From: Rhizophagus clarus | Taxonomy: Eukaryota > Glomeromycota > Glomeromycetes > Glomerales > Glomeraceae | Direction of reading: 5' to 3' | Length of the DNA stretch: 64,000 bases | Assembly (NCBI GenBank): GCA_015698045.1 | Contig: BLAL01000183.1 | Coordinates: 558,001 to 622,000 of the forward strand | Made by a program: the position numbers and the translations under genes | The notes under the pieces: generated by a model | Databases searched by the model: none | What the model was told of the DNA's origin: nothing | The model's input: only the letters and a program-made list of their open reading frames with translations | Shown here: positions 23,090-34,715 of the stretch, one piece after another | Layout: every line of letters begins with the position of its first letter | How positions within the stretch are numbered: the first letter of the stretch is position 1

Positions 23090-24290
23090 GTAATAGATGG
23101 ACTGATAATCAATATGGTCTATGAAAAAAAATTATCCTCCAAAAATGACAAAATCTGAAACTATACAAATTTATCCTTTAAACTGTTTTGCAGGCAAATT
23201 TGCTTGCAATTTAATTTTTTAATTAAAGTTATTTTTAAGCTTTTTTAGATATTTTATTAAATAAAACAATATTTTTATAATAAATTCTATGGTATTTTTT
23301 AAGTAAAATTGAAAAAAAAGTTCAATTTAATTAATGATTTTAAAAGTAAATGATCTACAAAATTATTACAAATAAGGTTAAATTCTTTAAAATTAAAATA
23401 TCTTTTTATCTACTGGTCCTAGAAACATAAAACTACCATCATTTGATGCATCTTGATGAGAAGAATAAAGTTCAGCTTTTTATAATCATTAAGTGATAAG
23501 ATATCTTTCAATATCTAAAAATCTATAAAGTAATATAACCATTATTTACCAAATTCTCTAATATAATTTTGCTACCATTAGATGCATCTCAATAAGAGGA
23601 ATCTAACAAACTAAATTTCATCTTTTTATGATCATAGAATCTTAAGATATCTTAAAAATTCTAAAATTTTTAAAATTAATTTTAACCCCTACAGTTTAAG
23701 GGATAATTTTTGTCAAAATTTTTCGCTTCTATATCTTTCAAAAAACTTGATCGGCTATTTGAAATACCTCAAAATTATATAAAAGTTTATTAAATACTTG
23801 AAAATAATACGCAACAAAAGAAGAAAACACTATTTTAAAGTGTTTTAAGCAAAAAAAATTTTAACTTTTTATTGAGATCTCAAAAGGCTGTAATTTCTAA
23901 CTTTCTATTGTCATGTAATAAAAACATATAAAAACAAGAAAGAAATTAACCAGTGGCATGTGTGCGTGTCGAAAAAAATAAAAAAAAAAAGCGAAATTTT
24001 AATATGAAATCTTGCTTGTGTAACCATTTATGGAGGGTTCAGATCAATTGGTAATTGATCAGCCCTGTGTAACCTTGGCTCCCCGTTTATTTATCTGTCC
24101 CCTAGCGGATAGAATCACATGATAATAGTAAAAATATTTGTCACCTACTTTTTCATTTTACGTCAATTACATGTCATATACGCAATTTCTTAATGCCGTA
24201 ATTCCGGCCAAATTTCGAACCCCTGACATTTCTGTGGCGCATTATCAAATTTTTTTATCAATTCTGATGTTATTTTGGCACCGAAATAAA
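23090..24290. other. Intergenic region upstream of the eIF2B epsilon gene
   Basis: AT-rich, no supported gene. Two direct copies of a 70-80-bp motif (around ATTAGATGCATCTYRATAAG and TTTCATCTTTTTATGATCAT) at 23,430-23,510 and 23,575-23,660 resemble the core of the palindrome at 2,339-3,113. The last 400 bp are less AT-biased and probably include the promoter. Confidence 0.5.
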
Positions 24291-24359
24291 GAATATAAAT
24301 AGAATTAATTCTCTGCTTTGGCTAACAATACAGAAAGTTGGTGATATTTTGTATTTAGA
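24290..24359 (+). promoter_or_regulatory. Possible TATA-type promoter and short 5' leader
   Basis: GAATATAAATAGAATT at 24,290-24,305 is a TATA-like element about 60 bp before the initiation codon. The leader would be short. No other promoter element can be supported by eye. Confidence 0.35.
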
Positions 24360-27300
24360 ATGGCGCCAACTACTAAAGGTACAGGGAAAAATATTGAAGC
24401 TGAAACGGCTTTACAAGCCGTAGTTCTAGCCGACAGCTTTAACGAGCGTTTTCGTCCGATAACTCTTGATATGCCGCGAGTATGATATTTATTATTTTTT
24501 TTAGGTCACTCAACATGGTTGTTACTAACGACTTTTATTCCTGTAGTGTTTATTACCTCTTTGCAACACACCTTTACTTGAGTATACATTGGAATTTCTT
24601 GCAGTTGCCGGTGTACAAGAAGTTTATATTCTTTGTAGGGCACATTCAGAAAAAATTAAGAATTATATAAGGTGAATATACATATGATTAATGGATAACA
24701 TTTATGCGAAACTTATCAGGTGCGAACAAAGTTACATTGATTTAATTTCTTTTCATCTTAGTACATCAAAATGGAATCGAACACATTCACCATTTAAGAT
24801 AATTCCCATCGTTACGCCTGAAGCACGTTCAATTGGAGACGTTTTAAGAGAATTAGACGCGAAACAATTGATTAATTCTGATTTTATTCTTATTAGTGGT
24901 GATGTTGTATCAAACATTCATTTAGACAAAGTTTTAGATGCACATAGGTGAGATAAATAGATTTCCGCAATGTTAAATATATTTGACATTCGTTATTTTT
25001 TTAACTTATATTGATAACCATGCTTAATTATGAAGAGCTCGGAAAAATATTGACAAAAATCTCATTATGACAATGGTATTTACATAAATTAATATCGTAA
25101 GATGCATTTTGGACAAATAAACTAATTGCTCCTTGTCAATGAATTAGGTTGTGAAAGAAGCAAGTCCTTTTCATAGAACTAGGTGAGCCTATATGATTGT
25201 GAATCAAATATTTTCATTTTTATTTTTTTTAATCTAATATTTTATAAAGATCTTTAGGTGAATCATCAATTTTCGTTCTTGATGGGAAAACCCAAGAATG
25301 TGTTCATTATGAATCTGTGGAATTATATCCACATAAAAGGAATATGATTATGGATATGGAGGTATTTGAAAAACATTCTAACGTTCAAATACGTAATGAT
25401 TTTGTCGATTGTCAAATTGATATTTGTTCCATCGAGGTAAGAATAACAAATCATTGTAATTTATTTTAAAGTGCTTGAGGAGATAAGGGTATCGAGTATA
25501 TATTTATTAATTATAGGTCCTAGCATTATTTACTGAAAATTTCGATTATCAAGATATCCGGAAAGATTTCGTTTATGGCATTTTGACTTCAGATCTTTTG
25601 GGTAAGACAATATATTGTCATATCGTAAAAGACGCGTATGCCGCAAGAGTTCGTGATTTACAAACCTACGATGCTATTAGGTAAGAAATTAATATAATCA
25701 CGTAAATTGTGAAGTTTTAATTTTATTTATCTTCTTTAAAAACATTTCTAGTAAAGATGTCTTATCCCGTTGGACTTATCCCATTGTTCCTGATAGTAAT
25801 TTACAAGAGGGAGATAGCTATGAGTATATGCGTGGACAAATTTATAAAGAACAAAATGTATCCCTATCAAGGTAAACATCAATATCTAAATGAATTACAT
25901 ATCCCTATTCGAATTGCTAAGTATTCGTTTTAGATCTTGCGTTTTAGGCGAAAAGGTTATAATTGGTTCCGGTACTGAAATTGCAGAAAATGTAAAGATA
26001 ACTAACTCTGTAATTGGTCGAAGAGTTAATATAGGTAATTTGATACCTCTTTTATGATTTTTTTTTTAATAATTTAAATAATCATTTGATACTTTTCTTA
26101 TTAGGGCCGAATGTTAGAATAGATGGAGCATACATCTGGGATAATGTAACCATAAATGCAAATTGCTCAATATCGCGGTCGATTCTTGCGAATAATGTTG
26201 TATTAGAAGAAAATGTAATTGTCAACACGGGATGTTTACTCTCCTACAATGTAATTATTGGACCTAAAATTACTCTGCCTTCGTACACCAAATTGACCAG
26301 GCATAAACAAAATTTAGATTATGATGATTATGATGCGCAAGATAAAGAAGACAAAAAAGATAATCAGAAAGATGATTGTAAGTAAAATTTAAAATTGGAT
26401 TTTCTATAATCTAATTACTCATATATTATCAAATTTCAGCTTATGATATTAAATTAATTGGAGAAAATGGAAAAGGACATATATGGAACGATGCAATATC
26501 CGATGCAGAAGATGATGATGAAGCCAAAAATATAGGAGTCACAACTCTAGGTAAAGTATCCATTCAGTTCAACCCTTTATGATATTATATTCAAATTAAC
26601 ATTATATCAAATATATTTAGCATATGATATATCCAACCTATCATTTACTGATGAAGAGTCTGCAGCATCTGTGATAAGTGAAGGTTCTTCTGATGAAGAA
26701 AGCGATTCTGATGAACCAACCACTTTAGAAATTTTCTCAAAAGAAGTTGCACAAACAGTCGAACGTGCATTTTCGGAAGGCCATACCATAGAAATAGCAT
26801 CTTTGGAACTGAATACTTTGCGTATGGCTTCAAATACCACATTTCGTGATACTCGAATTGTAGTAATACCATCAATATTGAGTCAAATTAATACCGATAA
26901 ATTATTGGCTAGTACTAAAGACGTGAGTAAAATTAATCTAGTTAGTATCGTTTTAATATTATTGTTATGTTTTAATTCATTATAACAATCAGGTATTGAC
27001 TCGCTGGGGACCCCTCATTGGAAAATTAGTCCATTCTAAAGATGATCAAATCGATGCTTTATTTACATTACAAGTAAATGACATTCTTTCCCTATTTTAC
27101 CTATCATATAAGACTTAACTAATACATATCTATTTATTATCTTTCGAAGAAATATTGTGCAAAGTCGGATATAAATAGCAAAATATTTGCACCTTCGCTT
27201 CGAACGTTATACGAAATAGATGTAATAGAAGAAGACGCGATTTTAGAATGGTATTATGATGAACATTCTAAAGGAGGCGTAATTTATTCTAAACTACATG

Positions 27301-27443
27301 ATGTGGTATATTTCGATTCAATACTATTAATATCATTATGAGACTTTTATTTTTTTTTTAACAAATTCTATTTTTAGGCTGCACCTTTTGTCAAATGGCT
27401 TGAAGAAGCTGAAGAAGAAAATTCCGAAGATGATGATGAATGA
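24360..27443 (+). CDS. GCD6: Translation initiation factor eIF2B subunit epsilon
   Basis: Catalytic subunit of the cytosolic eIF2B complex, which exchanges GDP for GTP on eIF2. I read 15 exons: 24360-24479, 24547-24671, 24762-24947, 25036-25075, 25148-25182, 25250-25436, 25517-25680, 25752-25871, 25934-26034, 26105-26377, 26440-26550, 26621-26922, 26993-27073, 27150-27305, 27378-27443. All introns are GT..AG and 60-90 bp, and intron 1 has a clear TACTAAC branch site. The total is 2,067 nt, a 688-residue protein with no stop (yeast and human proteins are just over 700). Order: nucleotidyl-transferase-like domain (LQAVVLADSFNERFRPIT, CLLPLCNTPLLEYTLEFLAV, ISGDVVSNI), left-handed beta-helix hexapeptides (VIIGSGTEIAENVKITNSVI), an acidic linker, and the W2/HEAT domain with C-terminal aromatic and acidic boxes (ILEWYYDE, FVKWLEEAEEE) that bind eIF2 beta. 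Intact, unlike every other large ORF here. Confidence 0.95.
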
Positions 27444-28516
27444 TATATAAAGTTAGAAAATAATAATATAAAATGTATACTTGTATAACATTCAATTATT
27501 ATTATTGTTATTTGAAATTTAACTTATTTCATATATACAAGTTTAATAAATCTTTTTATCATTTAATGTAAAAAATAATAAAGTTGCGAAATAATCTTTT
27601 AAGCAAACATGATGACACGCGTTATATTAATAAAGAAAAATGTATTATACGATATAATGCCATGACAGTAAATGATGACTTGATCACTAATCGAAATTCT
27701 CACGTGATATCCGAGATGTTTCCTTCATTCAAACGTCTGCTACTCCAACAACCTTGTTAAATGATAATTCATTTACAAATAAAAGATTCCTAAAATTTTT
27801 TAAATATGTACCGTACATTGTGCAGTTTTCTATTTCACGTTCTATGATATTATCAAGATTAAATAGGCATTTAACACTTATGGTACATCATATTTATTAA
27901 AAAACTATTTATATGACGCTGTATTTTGTATAATGATGAATATAAAAATGAAAATTAATATTCTTGATAATTGCAAAAGATTACATTGTTAAACAAATCC
28001 CTTGGGGTTGGGCGTTTCAATCTTAAATACAACATATGCTAGCAAATTTTGTGTAACACGAAATAAAATTTGTTACTTTTTTAGTATTTAAAAGTAATAC
28101 AAATCTAATTTATGTGATGTTACAAAATTTCCTATTATTAGATTATGTAAACCAACTTACATTTGAAAAGAAGTTTGTAGTAAAGTGTAATCTCGGATTG
28201 TATGCATTACACGTAAACATATTAAAAAACCAAATATCTTTGTAATATTGCTACGCGAGTAATATCACGAAAAATGGGCTCCATGACACGAAATATCAGT
28301 CAAAAAAGATTGACGGTAACCAATTTCTAATAAATATTACTCAAAGTATTTTATGTAACATTTATAACTTTATTTAATCAAACTTATATTATTAAATAAT
28401 GTTACAAATAAATATAAATATATAAAAGACATAAGATTAAATCAGATTGTGCTACAATACAATTCATTATTTATTAAATATTCCACCGGATAAATGAATA
28501 TTGCGTCAGAACCTTT
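27444..28516. other. Intergenic region 3' of eIF2B epsilon
   Basis: AT-rich with AATAAA-type hexamers just after the stop (TAATAAA at about 27,545), suitable for polyadenylation. No further gene supported. Confidence 0.5.
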
Positions 28517-28864
28517 TTAATTTTTCAAAATAAACAAAGTAACAATTATTACAGCAATAACAAAGTAAAAAATAAGTTTCTTTATGTGTACTAAAAGTTG
28601 TTGAGAACAAGAACAAGAATGACAATTTAAACTGTTAAAGTACAATTGGAAAAGATTTCCGATTGTTTTTACCAAGTTACATAAAAATGAGTCGCCATTA
28701 TTTAATGCTCCGGAAAGATAACCATGCGCGTATCTAATCTTCCAGAACGCTGTAGGCGGGATGTTTAGGGATCGAATAATGAACAACATTACGAGAGATA
28801 TTTTCTCGATAAAGAATCTTGACATATGCGCGTAGAATATGGATGATTTTACGAGTGAAGGCAT
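28517..28864 (-). CDS. Possible small tail-anchored membrane protein
   Basis: 115 residues, start ATG at 28,864. There is a hydrophobic stretch near residues 20-35 (ISLVMLFIIRSL), a Cys-rich middle (NCHSCSCSQQ), and a strongly hydrophobic C-terminus (LIFYFVIAVIIVTLFI) followed by LKN, as in tail-anchored proteins. Base composition is less AT-biased than its surroundings. No recognised family. It stands alone between the eIF2B epsilon gene and repeats. It could be a chance ORF or one exon of a larger gene. Confidence 0.35.
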   Translation of the reverse strand: MPSLVKSSIFYAHMSRFFIEKISLVMLFIIRSLNIPPTAFWKIRYAHGYLSGALNNGDSFLCNLVKTIGNLFQLYFNSLNCHSCSCSQQLLVHIKKLIFYFVIAVIIVTLFILKN

Positions 28865-28899
28865 TTTAGCCAGGTTAGTTTTATTTATAAAATGTTCCT

Positions 28900-29696
28900 T
28901 TTTTTTTCTTATTTAAAAAAAAAGAAAAGAAAAAGAAAGAAAGAATAACGTTAGGAATTTTTGAAATTTTTTGATGCTTTGGTTTTTGGTGTTCTGGAAC
29001 ACCAATATATAACTTTTTGGAGGAACTTAGACCATAATCTTGGTATCAAAATTCTTTTTTATTTTACTAATTAATAAAGAAGTATTAAACAAAAATAAAA
29101 CTGTATATCAATTAAAGCTGCATTTGAAAGGATTACATTGTTTTATATAAAGAAATCTTAGAAATGATATATCTAACAATGAACATTTCGTTACTTCCGT
29201 ATAAATAAAAAGAAATATTAAAGTTTATGTGCAAGATTTATTAGACAAAGATTCAATTAGAGTTTGAACTTCTGTTTATGGCACAAAGAATATTTAGTAG
29301 TACTTAATCCGTTATATTTATTGGATTGGTCCAAATTACGATAAAAAAAAAAAAATAATTACTCAACATTGTTTACGTTCAAACATTACGACCCGACCCG
29401 TACTGTTGTGAATGTGACTTGCCCTGACCCTTGTCCCTATAACCTATATTTGGTTTGTAACAACTCATTAGGGAATCCAAAAGGCGGGAATTTTTTCATG
29501 TGATAGGATTGATAAAAATGAGCTTCGTTATTTTAAATTAAAGCACGTTATTGAAACAAAGCTTTTAATTTAATGCTAATCTTTTATTCTTTTTAAATCT
29601 TTTAATGTGCAGTTATAGTTTCTTTGCTGAACGTTTGTTGCAGGATCGTATTATTACCATCAATTTTGTTACATTTATAAATGATTTTATTATTAA
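28900..29696. other. Intergenic, no supported gene
   Basis: Mixed sequence with a purine-rich run at 28,915-28,950 and a locally GC-richer patch at 29,380-29,480 (ACCCGACCCGTACTG). No ORF, RNA gene or repeat could be supported. Confidence 0.4.
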
Positions 29697-29705
29697 GCAT
29701 TAATT

Positions 29706-29892
29706 ATAATCAAGTATTTTCCCGTAGAAGTTTTCCGAAAGTGACAAATAATGCAGTGACAAATAGCGTAGATCGGTCTAGACCCTTCCTTATTTATAAA
29801 CCTTATATGATAATATTTTTATGTAGATCACTATTCTGTACTATTTGTCACATACTCCTTCGGAAAACTACTTCGGAAAAATACTTGATTAT
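29706..29892. mobile_element. 187-bp MITE with 9-bp target duplication
   Basis: Inverted termini ATAATCAAGTATTTTYCCG, with further inverted blocks GTTTTCCGAA and TGACAAATA on both sides. Duplication GCATTAATT at 29,697-29,705 and 29,893-29,901. The 9-bp duplication suggests mobilisation by a MULE-type transposase; family assignment is inference. Confidence 0.85.
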
Positions 29893-29902
29893 GCATTAAT
29901 TG

Positions 29903-30638
29903 CTACTGAAAACATTAACATTTTCTTATGTATTTTTTATATAGTTGGAATTTTTATTAAATTCATTAATGAATAATCTAAATAATACATTTCATTAAAA
30001 AGTAATTGAGTTTTTGCAAGAATGTTATTTTTTGATTAAAGTGCTATTAGAAATAGAAAAAGAATTTACAGTAAATAAATTATTTTTTTTTACAGAAAAA
30101 AATAAATATGTCAGTAAAAGTTATATACACTTTTTGAATTATAATAATTTTATGACATTTTTTTTTTTAAATAAAATTTTCAACTTGATATTACCTAAAT
30201 CAGTAAATATATGTGCCATATATATATAATATTAAAAAATTACATTTAAAATTTTATAATTTTATATTTATTAAAAATTGTATTAATATATTATTATAAA
30301 ATATTATTAAAAATGTAATATATATAATTACTGGATCTATTAATAATCAGATTCCTATTATAATACATGTTTAATATTTAAAATCCTAATAAATCATAAT
30401 ACTAAATTTTAAAATCCTGAAACTTTATTATTCTAACACTTATTATCATAATACTCATTATCTTAATATCATTATATCAATATTCATTATTCTAATATTA
30501 TTATTTAAACTTTTTATAAAAAGTTCATCATTAAATTTGTGAAATAGTAATAAATATAATAAAAATACTAACTGTTAATTATTATAATAAATACTAATAA
30601 ATATACTAATTTTTGCAAATATTATCAAAATTATTAAA
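29903..30638. other. Very AT-rich spacer before the LTR element
   Basis: Long runs of A/T with TTATTATTCTAATATTATT-type simple patterns. No gene seen. Confidence 0.5.
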
Positions 30639-30642
30639 ATAT

Positions 30643-31259
30643 TGTTGAAGTTAAAAATTGCTTAATCATAATAGTTATAATAATCGCAATAATCATAATA
30701 GTCACAATAGTTATAATAGTCGTAATAGTTGTAATAGTTAGGATGATCATGATAGTTATAATAATCATAATAATTATGATGATCATAATAATATGATCAA
30801 TCTGATTAATATGATTAATATAATTTATTATATTTATTTGATTTATTTTATTTGTTATATTTATATTATATATTTTATTTATTATATTTATTTTATTTTT
30901 GTTATTATTATTTTATTATATATAATGATTGAATAAGTTGTAGGTAAAGTAGAGTCGTGGTAGTTGATTATTTAACTTTTATCTTTGTATATTATTTCTT
31001 TAATTATTACTAAGATTTTATCTGTAATAAAAGATAATTTCTTTGGGTTATTCTTGCTAACAAAAAAATCAATTCATTAACTAAAGTTATAACGTATTCC
31101 TTTATTTCTTAATAAACTTTATTATTCTTATTTTATTTTATTATAAACGTTTGCCTTCAGAATTTATCATATTACGTGTTAAAGTTCTTACCAGAGTTAA
31201 ACTCCTGTTATTTTGGGTATCGTGTAAAGTTTCAGTCCTTTACATTTGCCAAGATAATA
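30643..31259 (+). repeat. 5' LTR of the Ty3/gypsy element
   Basis: Aligns over its full length with 50,585-51,199. A possible primer-binding site, TTGGTGCGAGTTGGGTGG, starts a few bases downstream at about 31,262. TATA-like and T/A-rich U3 sequence at 30,820-30,910. By hand count the two LTRs differ at about 29 sites, about 27 of them transitions. Confidence 0.92.
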
Positions 31260-31486
31260 ATTTGGTGCGAGTTGGGTGGACAGATCAAAAACCTACTCTT
31301 AATATTAAAGTGAATGAGCAAATCAGATTGCTCAAAGAAATACCAATATTTAGTGAAAACAAGTAAACACCATTTAGCCCATAGTCAAGAACAAGTAGAA
31401 AAGAAGACCCTTTGTGTGAAATCTGTTGGCCAGTATAACGAGATTTAATTGAAAATACTAATCAGCTGTTTGCAATATTTTGGAAG

Positions 31487-31818
31487 CAGTGTTGGCCAGT
31501 GACCCAAATGACCTCAAATGACCCAAATGACTGGTCACGTGTCATTTGGGTCATTTCAACGTTAAATGACAAATGACCTAGTCATTTAAAAATTACGTCA
31601 TAATTCTGACCAATACAATTTCAATATTTTATGGATAAAAATTTTCATGTGATACTATAAATTCATAATTCTAGTCAGAATCATAAACCTGGCCTAAATT
31701 ATAAAGCATTAATTTTAAATGACTCAAATGACAAATGACCCTAATGACTAGGTCATTCAAAGATCATTTAGGGGTCATCTCAAAATGGACAAATGACCTG
31801 GTCATTTGCCCATCACTG
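31487..31818. mobile_element. hAT MITE in the 5' part of the Ty3 element
   Basis: Ends CAGTGTTGGCC and GCCCATCACTG; 8-bp duplication TTTGGAAG at 31,479-31,486 and 31,819-31,826. The ends and the many AAATGAC/GTCATTT words resemble the autonomous hAT at 8,577-11,872 (CAGTGTTGGCA / CCCATCACTG), so it may be a deletion derivative mobilised by that transposase family. Confidence 0.9.
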
Positions 31819-32054
31819 TTTGGAAGAGTATATTACAACCTAGAAGTGAAGAAGAATTATATACCTTTCAAACTATCCAAATTTTTGAGCAACTACAAAA
31901 GACACAAGGCTAACAACAAGCTTGAGAATTAATTGAGCAATTGATCCAAACCATTAGATACCCAGGAACACCACCTTTGTTTGAATCCTTAATTGAAAGT
32001 CTTTTATTCTATTGGAAAATTACCAGTCAATTTCAAAATATCATTTTTAAAAGA

Positions 32055-34134
32055 ATGAGTGGACTTACTGAAGATTTAAGTAAAGGTAGTAGTGATATTA
32101 CTACTATAACTTTAGAAGATGAACAACAGAAGGAAAATAATGAGTCAAATGAAAGTAAAACTCAATAGAGTAATAAAAAGGCAAAGAATAAGAAAAAAGA
32201 AATTAATGAAGAATATATAAAATCAAGTAATTTAAATATTTGGGATACATCAGAAAACCCTATTGAAAATAATAAAAGTATCTCAAGCTCTAGTATCTTA
32301 CCATTACAACTGTGACCTTCTTTTCAATACAATGACATTTACGATAAGCCAAGTATTATTGTACCTCGAGATTTTTCTTTTTTGTCAAAATATGGATTAC
32401 ATGATGAAGAGAATTACCAAAGCAGAAGTAAATTTTACTCTAGATATCAACAAAAAAGTAATTTTGAAAGTTCAATCAGAAGCTCTACACCCAAATAATC
32501 CTTAAATTAACCTGAGTTACAATCTTCATCATCTTCGAAATTCCAACCTAATAGTAATAATTCTCATACCTGAATGAATCCACTCTTCAGTATTGCAGGA
32601 CAAGCTACACAAAACTCAGGATCAACGCCTAACTGGATAAAAGACTTAAATCCACAAGAGCAATCAATCTTTGAATTAGTAGCTAAAGCGAAAGAATATT
32701 TTGATAGAAGTGCTGAACCTAGACAAACTTGTTTAGTGGATTTCCTAGAATTTAAAGGAGGAAATCAAGATCCTGTAGAATGGTTGGAAGCAATGATGGG
32801 TTTTGGACTTGTCCAATTGGTTTTTTTAATTGGACAGTATTGGACAGTCCAAAACCAGTTTTGGACACAGTTTTGGACACAGTTTTGGACAGTCTAAAAC
32901 TATTCAAAAATTTAAATTTTTATTAAACTAAAAATAAAAAAAAAAGTAAGTAAATATCTAATGAATTAAATGGACAAGAAATCAATGTAAAATCACAAAA
33001 TAATACCAATTAATTTTAATTAATTATAATATTATTTTAATTATTGGCCAAAATTAGGCCAAAATCAGGCATAATTCTGGCCTGAATTAAATATTTAGTC
33101 ATGTGATCTGTCCAAAACCTGTCCAATGGAAAAAAGGTTTTGGTTTTGGACAAGTTTTGGACGAGTTTTGGACAAATGTCCAAAACGTCTGATTGTCCAA
33201 TTGCCCAACACTGGACTTGGAAGCATTTAAAAGAGCCTGTGATGCCAATAAAGTACCAGAAAACAGAAAAGTAATTTTAGTTGCTTCTTATTTAAAAGGA
33301 ACTACTCTTACTTAGTATAATCGAGCAAATATCCAAAGTTGGAATAATTCCTTATATCAATTAACTTCATTTGTTCATGCTTTTACAGATTACTTTTGTA
33401 ATCCCTTTAAGTTAAATCAATGGAAACACCAATTGAGAAATAGAAAGCAAAAACCAGGCAAAACTATAGAAGATTATATTGCAGCAATAGAAGAATTATG
33501 GAAAAGAGTTGATTCTTAAAAAAGAAAAACAGAATTAGATAAAATTCATGAATTTATTGAAGGATTATGACCTGAATTTATAGTTCCAGTCCAATCAGCT
33601 ATGCCAGAAACTGCTGAAGAAGCAATGGATAGGGTATGTGTATTGGAAACTGCCTTATCTTTAAATATGGAATTATCTGCTTATTCATTAATTTCAGATT
33701 ATCTCCAGAATATAAATGAAGAAATGATCCTAGCAAAAACTAATATGGCTATATTCCAACCTACTTATACTGCTACACAACAAGTAGAAAGTATTGAAAA
33801 GATTGTAAAAAGAAAAATTAGTGAAGGAATTGCCGCTGCGTTAGGCCAAATTAGAACAGAACTAAAACCATATCAGAATAATCAAGGTAGAAATTCTGAA
33901 TGCTATCTATGTGAAAAACCTGGACATATTGCTAAGAATTGCAGGCAAAGAAGTTTTCAAAATAATGGAAATAATAGTAACAATAACAACAACAATCAGA
34001 GAAACAATAATAACAATCGTCAAAATATTGAATGCTATAATTGTGGAAGAAAAGGGCATATTTCAAAGGACTGTAGAGCGCTTGCAAGACAAAACTAAAA
34101 TCAAAATAGAAATAATACTCAGTCTTTAAACTAA
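32055..34134 (+). pseudogene. gag: gag of the Ty3/gypsy element, with two CCHC knuckles
   Basis: From ATG at 32,055 (MSGLTEDLSKGSSDITTITL) one frame continues to 34,134, interrupted by a MITE at 32,793-33,216 and by stops near 32,166, 32,311, 32,496, 32,568, 33,314, 33,519, 33,568 and 34,096. After the MITE the capsid-type region reads LEAFKRACDANKVPENRKVI, with the retrotransposon-gag core FIEGL-stop-PEF near 33,555. The nucleocapsid part has CYLCEKPGHIAKNC (33,901) and CYNCGRKGHISKDC (34,033), both C-x2-C-x4-H-x4-C, separated by an Asn-rich linker. It ends in TAA overlapping the ATG of pol. Gag forms the virus-like particle and binds genomic RNA. Broken, not functional. Confidence 0.85.
32793..33216. 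mobile_element. MITE inside gag with 9-bp target repeat
   Basis: TTGGAAGCA, part of the gag codons for LEA, occurs at both edges (32,784-32,792 and 33,217-33,225). The termini resemble the other hAT ends here (CAATGATGGG at left, CCAACACTGG at right), and both sides are packed with TTTTGGACA/TGTCCAAAA words. No ORF. hAT membership is inferred from the termini; the exact boundary can shift by 1-2 bp. Confidence 0.75.
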
Positions 34135-34319
34135 TGTCCGCACCTTTGGATGGTAAGAGTGCGAACAAACCAAAGTCCTCAAATAGCACTAATAATGAAA
34201 ATAATGTTATTTTTAATTCTCATAAACAAGAGAATACTAATTTAAATAAAAAAAAATCAGTAAAATGGAAAGAACCATTAGAAGAATTTAAGGAAAATGA
34301 ACCAGTTAAACAAATCTTG

Positions 34320-34715
34320 AAAAGACCTACTTATGTAATGAATATTTTATATCAGGATGATGGAATTTATTTATCAAAACGATGTCAGAAAAATAAGGAA
34401 ATGTATAATTTATGGTAAGTACCTGGTGGAAAAGTAGAATTAGGAGAATCATCAATTCAAGCTGTACTTAGAGAAATTCAAGAAGAAATAGGAATCAAAC
34501 TCAAAAAAGAAGAGTTAACATACCTATTCAATGATCCAAATTTTAATTGTGATATTTATGTGATCAAATTAATATCCAATCAAAAATTGGAATACAGAAC
34601 TAGACAAGCAAGGACCATGGGAATTATTCAGTTGGGATAACTATAAAGAAATGGCTAATCAGGAATTAACTACACTGACACATATTACTTATATTGAAGA
34701 AATTTTGAAGAGTTT
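34320..34715 (+). pseudogene. Nudix hydrolase domain inside the Ty3 pol
   Basis: Reads RPTYVMNILYQDDGIYLSK, then W, a TAA and VPGGKVELGE, seven residues, then REIQEEIGI. This is the complete Nudix signature G-x5-E-x7-R-E-U-x-E-E-x-G-U at about 34,428-34,497, with every catalytic Glu and the Arg present. The fold continues with LTYLFNDPNFNCDIYVIKL and, after a frameshift near 34,585, QGPWELFSWDNYKEM .. LTTLTHITYI, a normal Nudix C-terminal end. The family hydrolyses nucleoside diphosphates linked to another moiety, such as oxidised dNTPs or capped RNA. In-frame position between gag and protease suggests it was part of the polyprotein. The single stop just before the motif is consistent with CAA to TAA. 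Confidence 0.85.

Noticed and set aside
29681..29899. 72-residue ORF
   Set aside because: It lies almost entirely within the MITE at 29,706-29,892.
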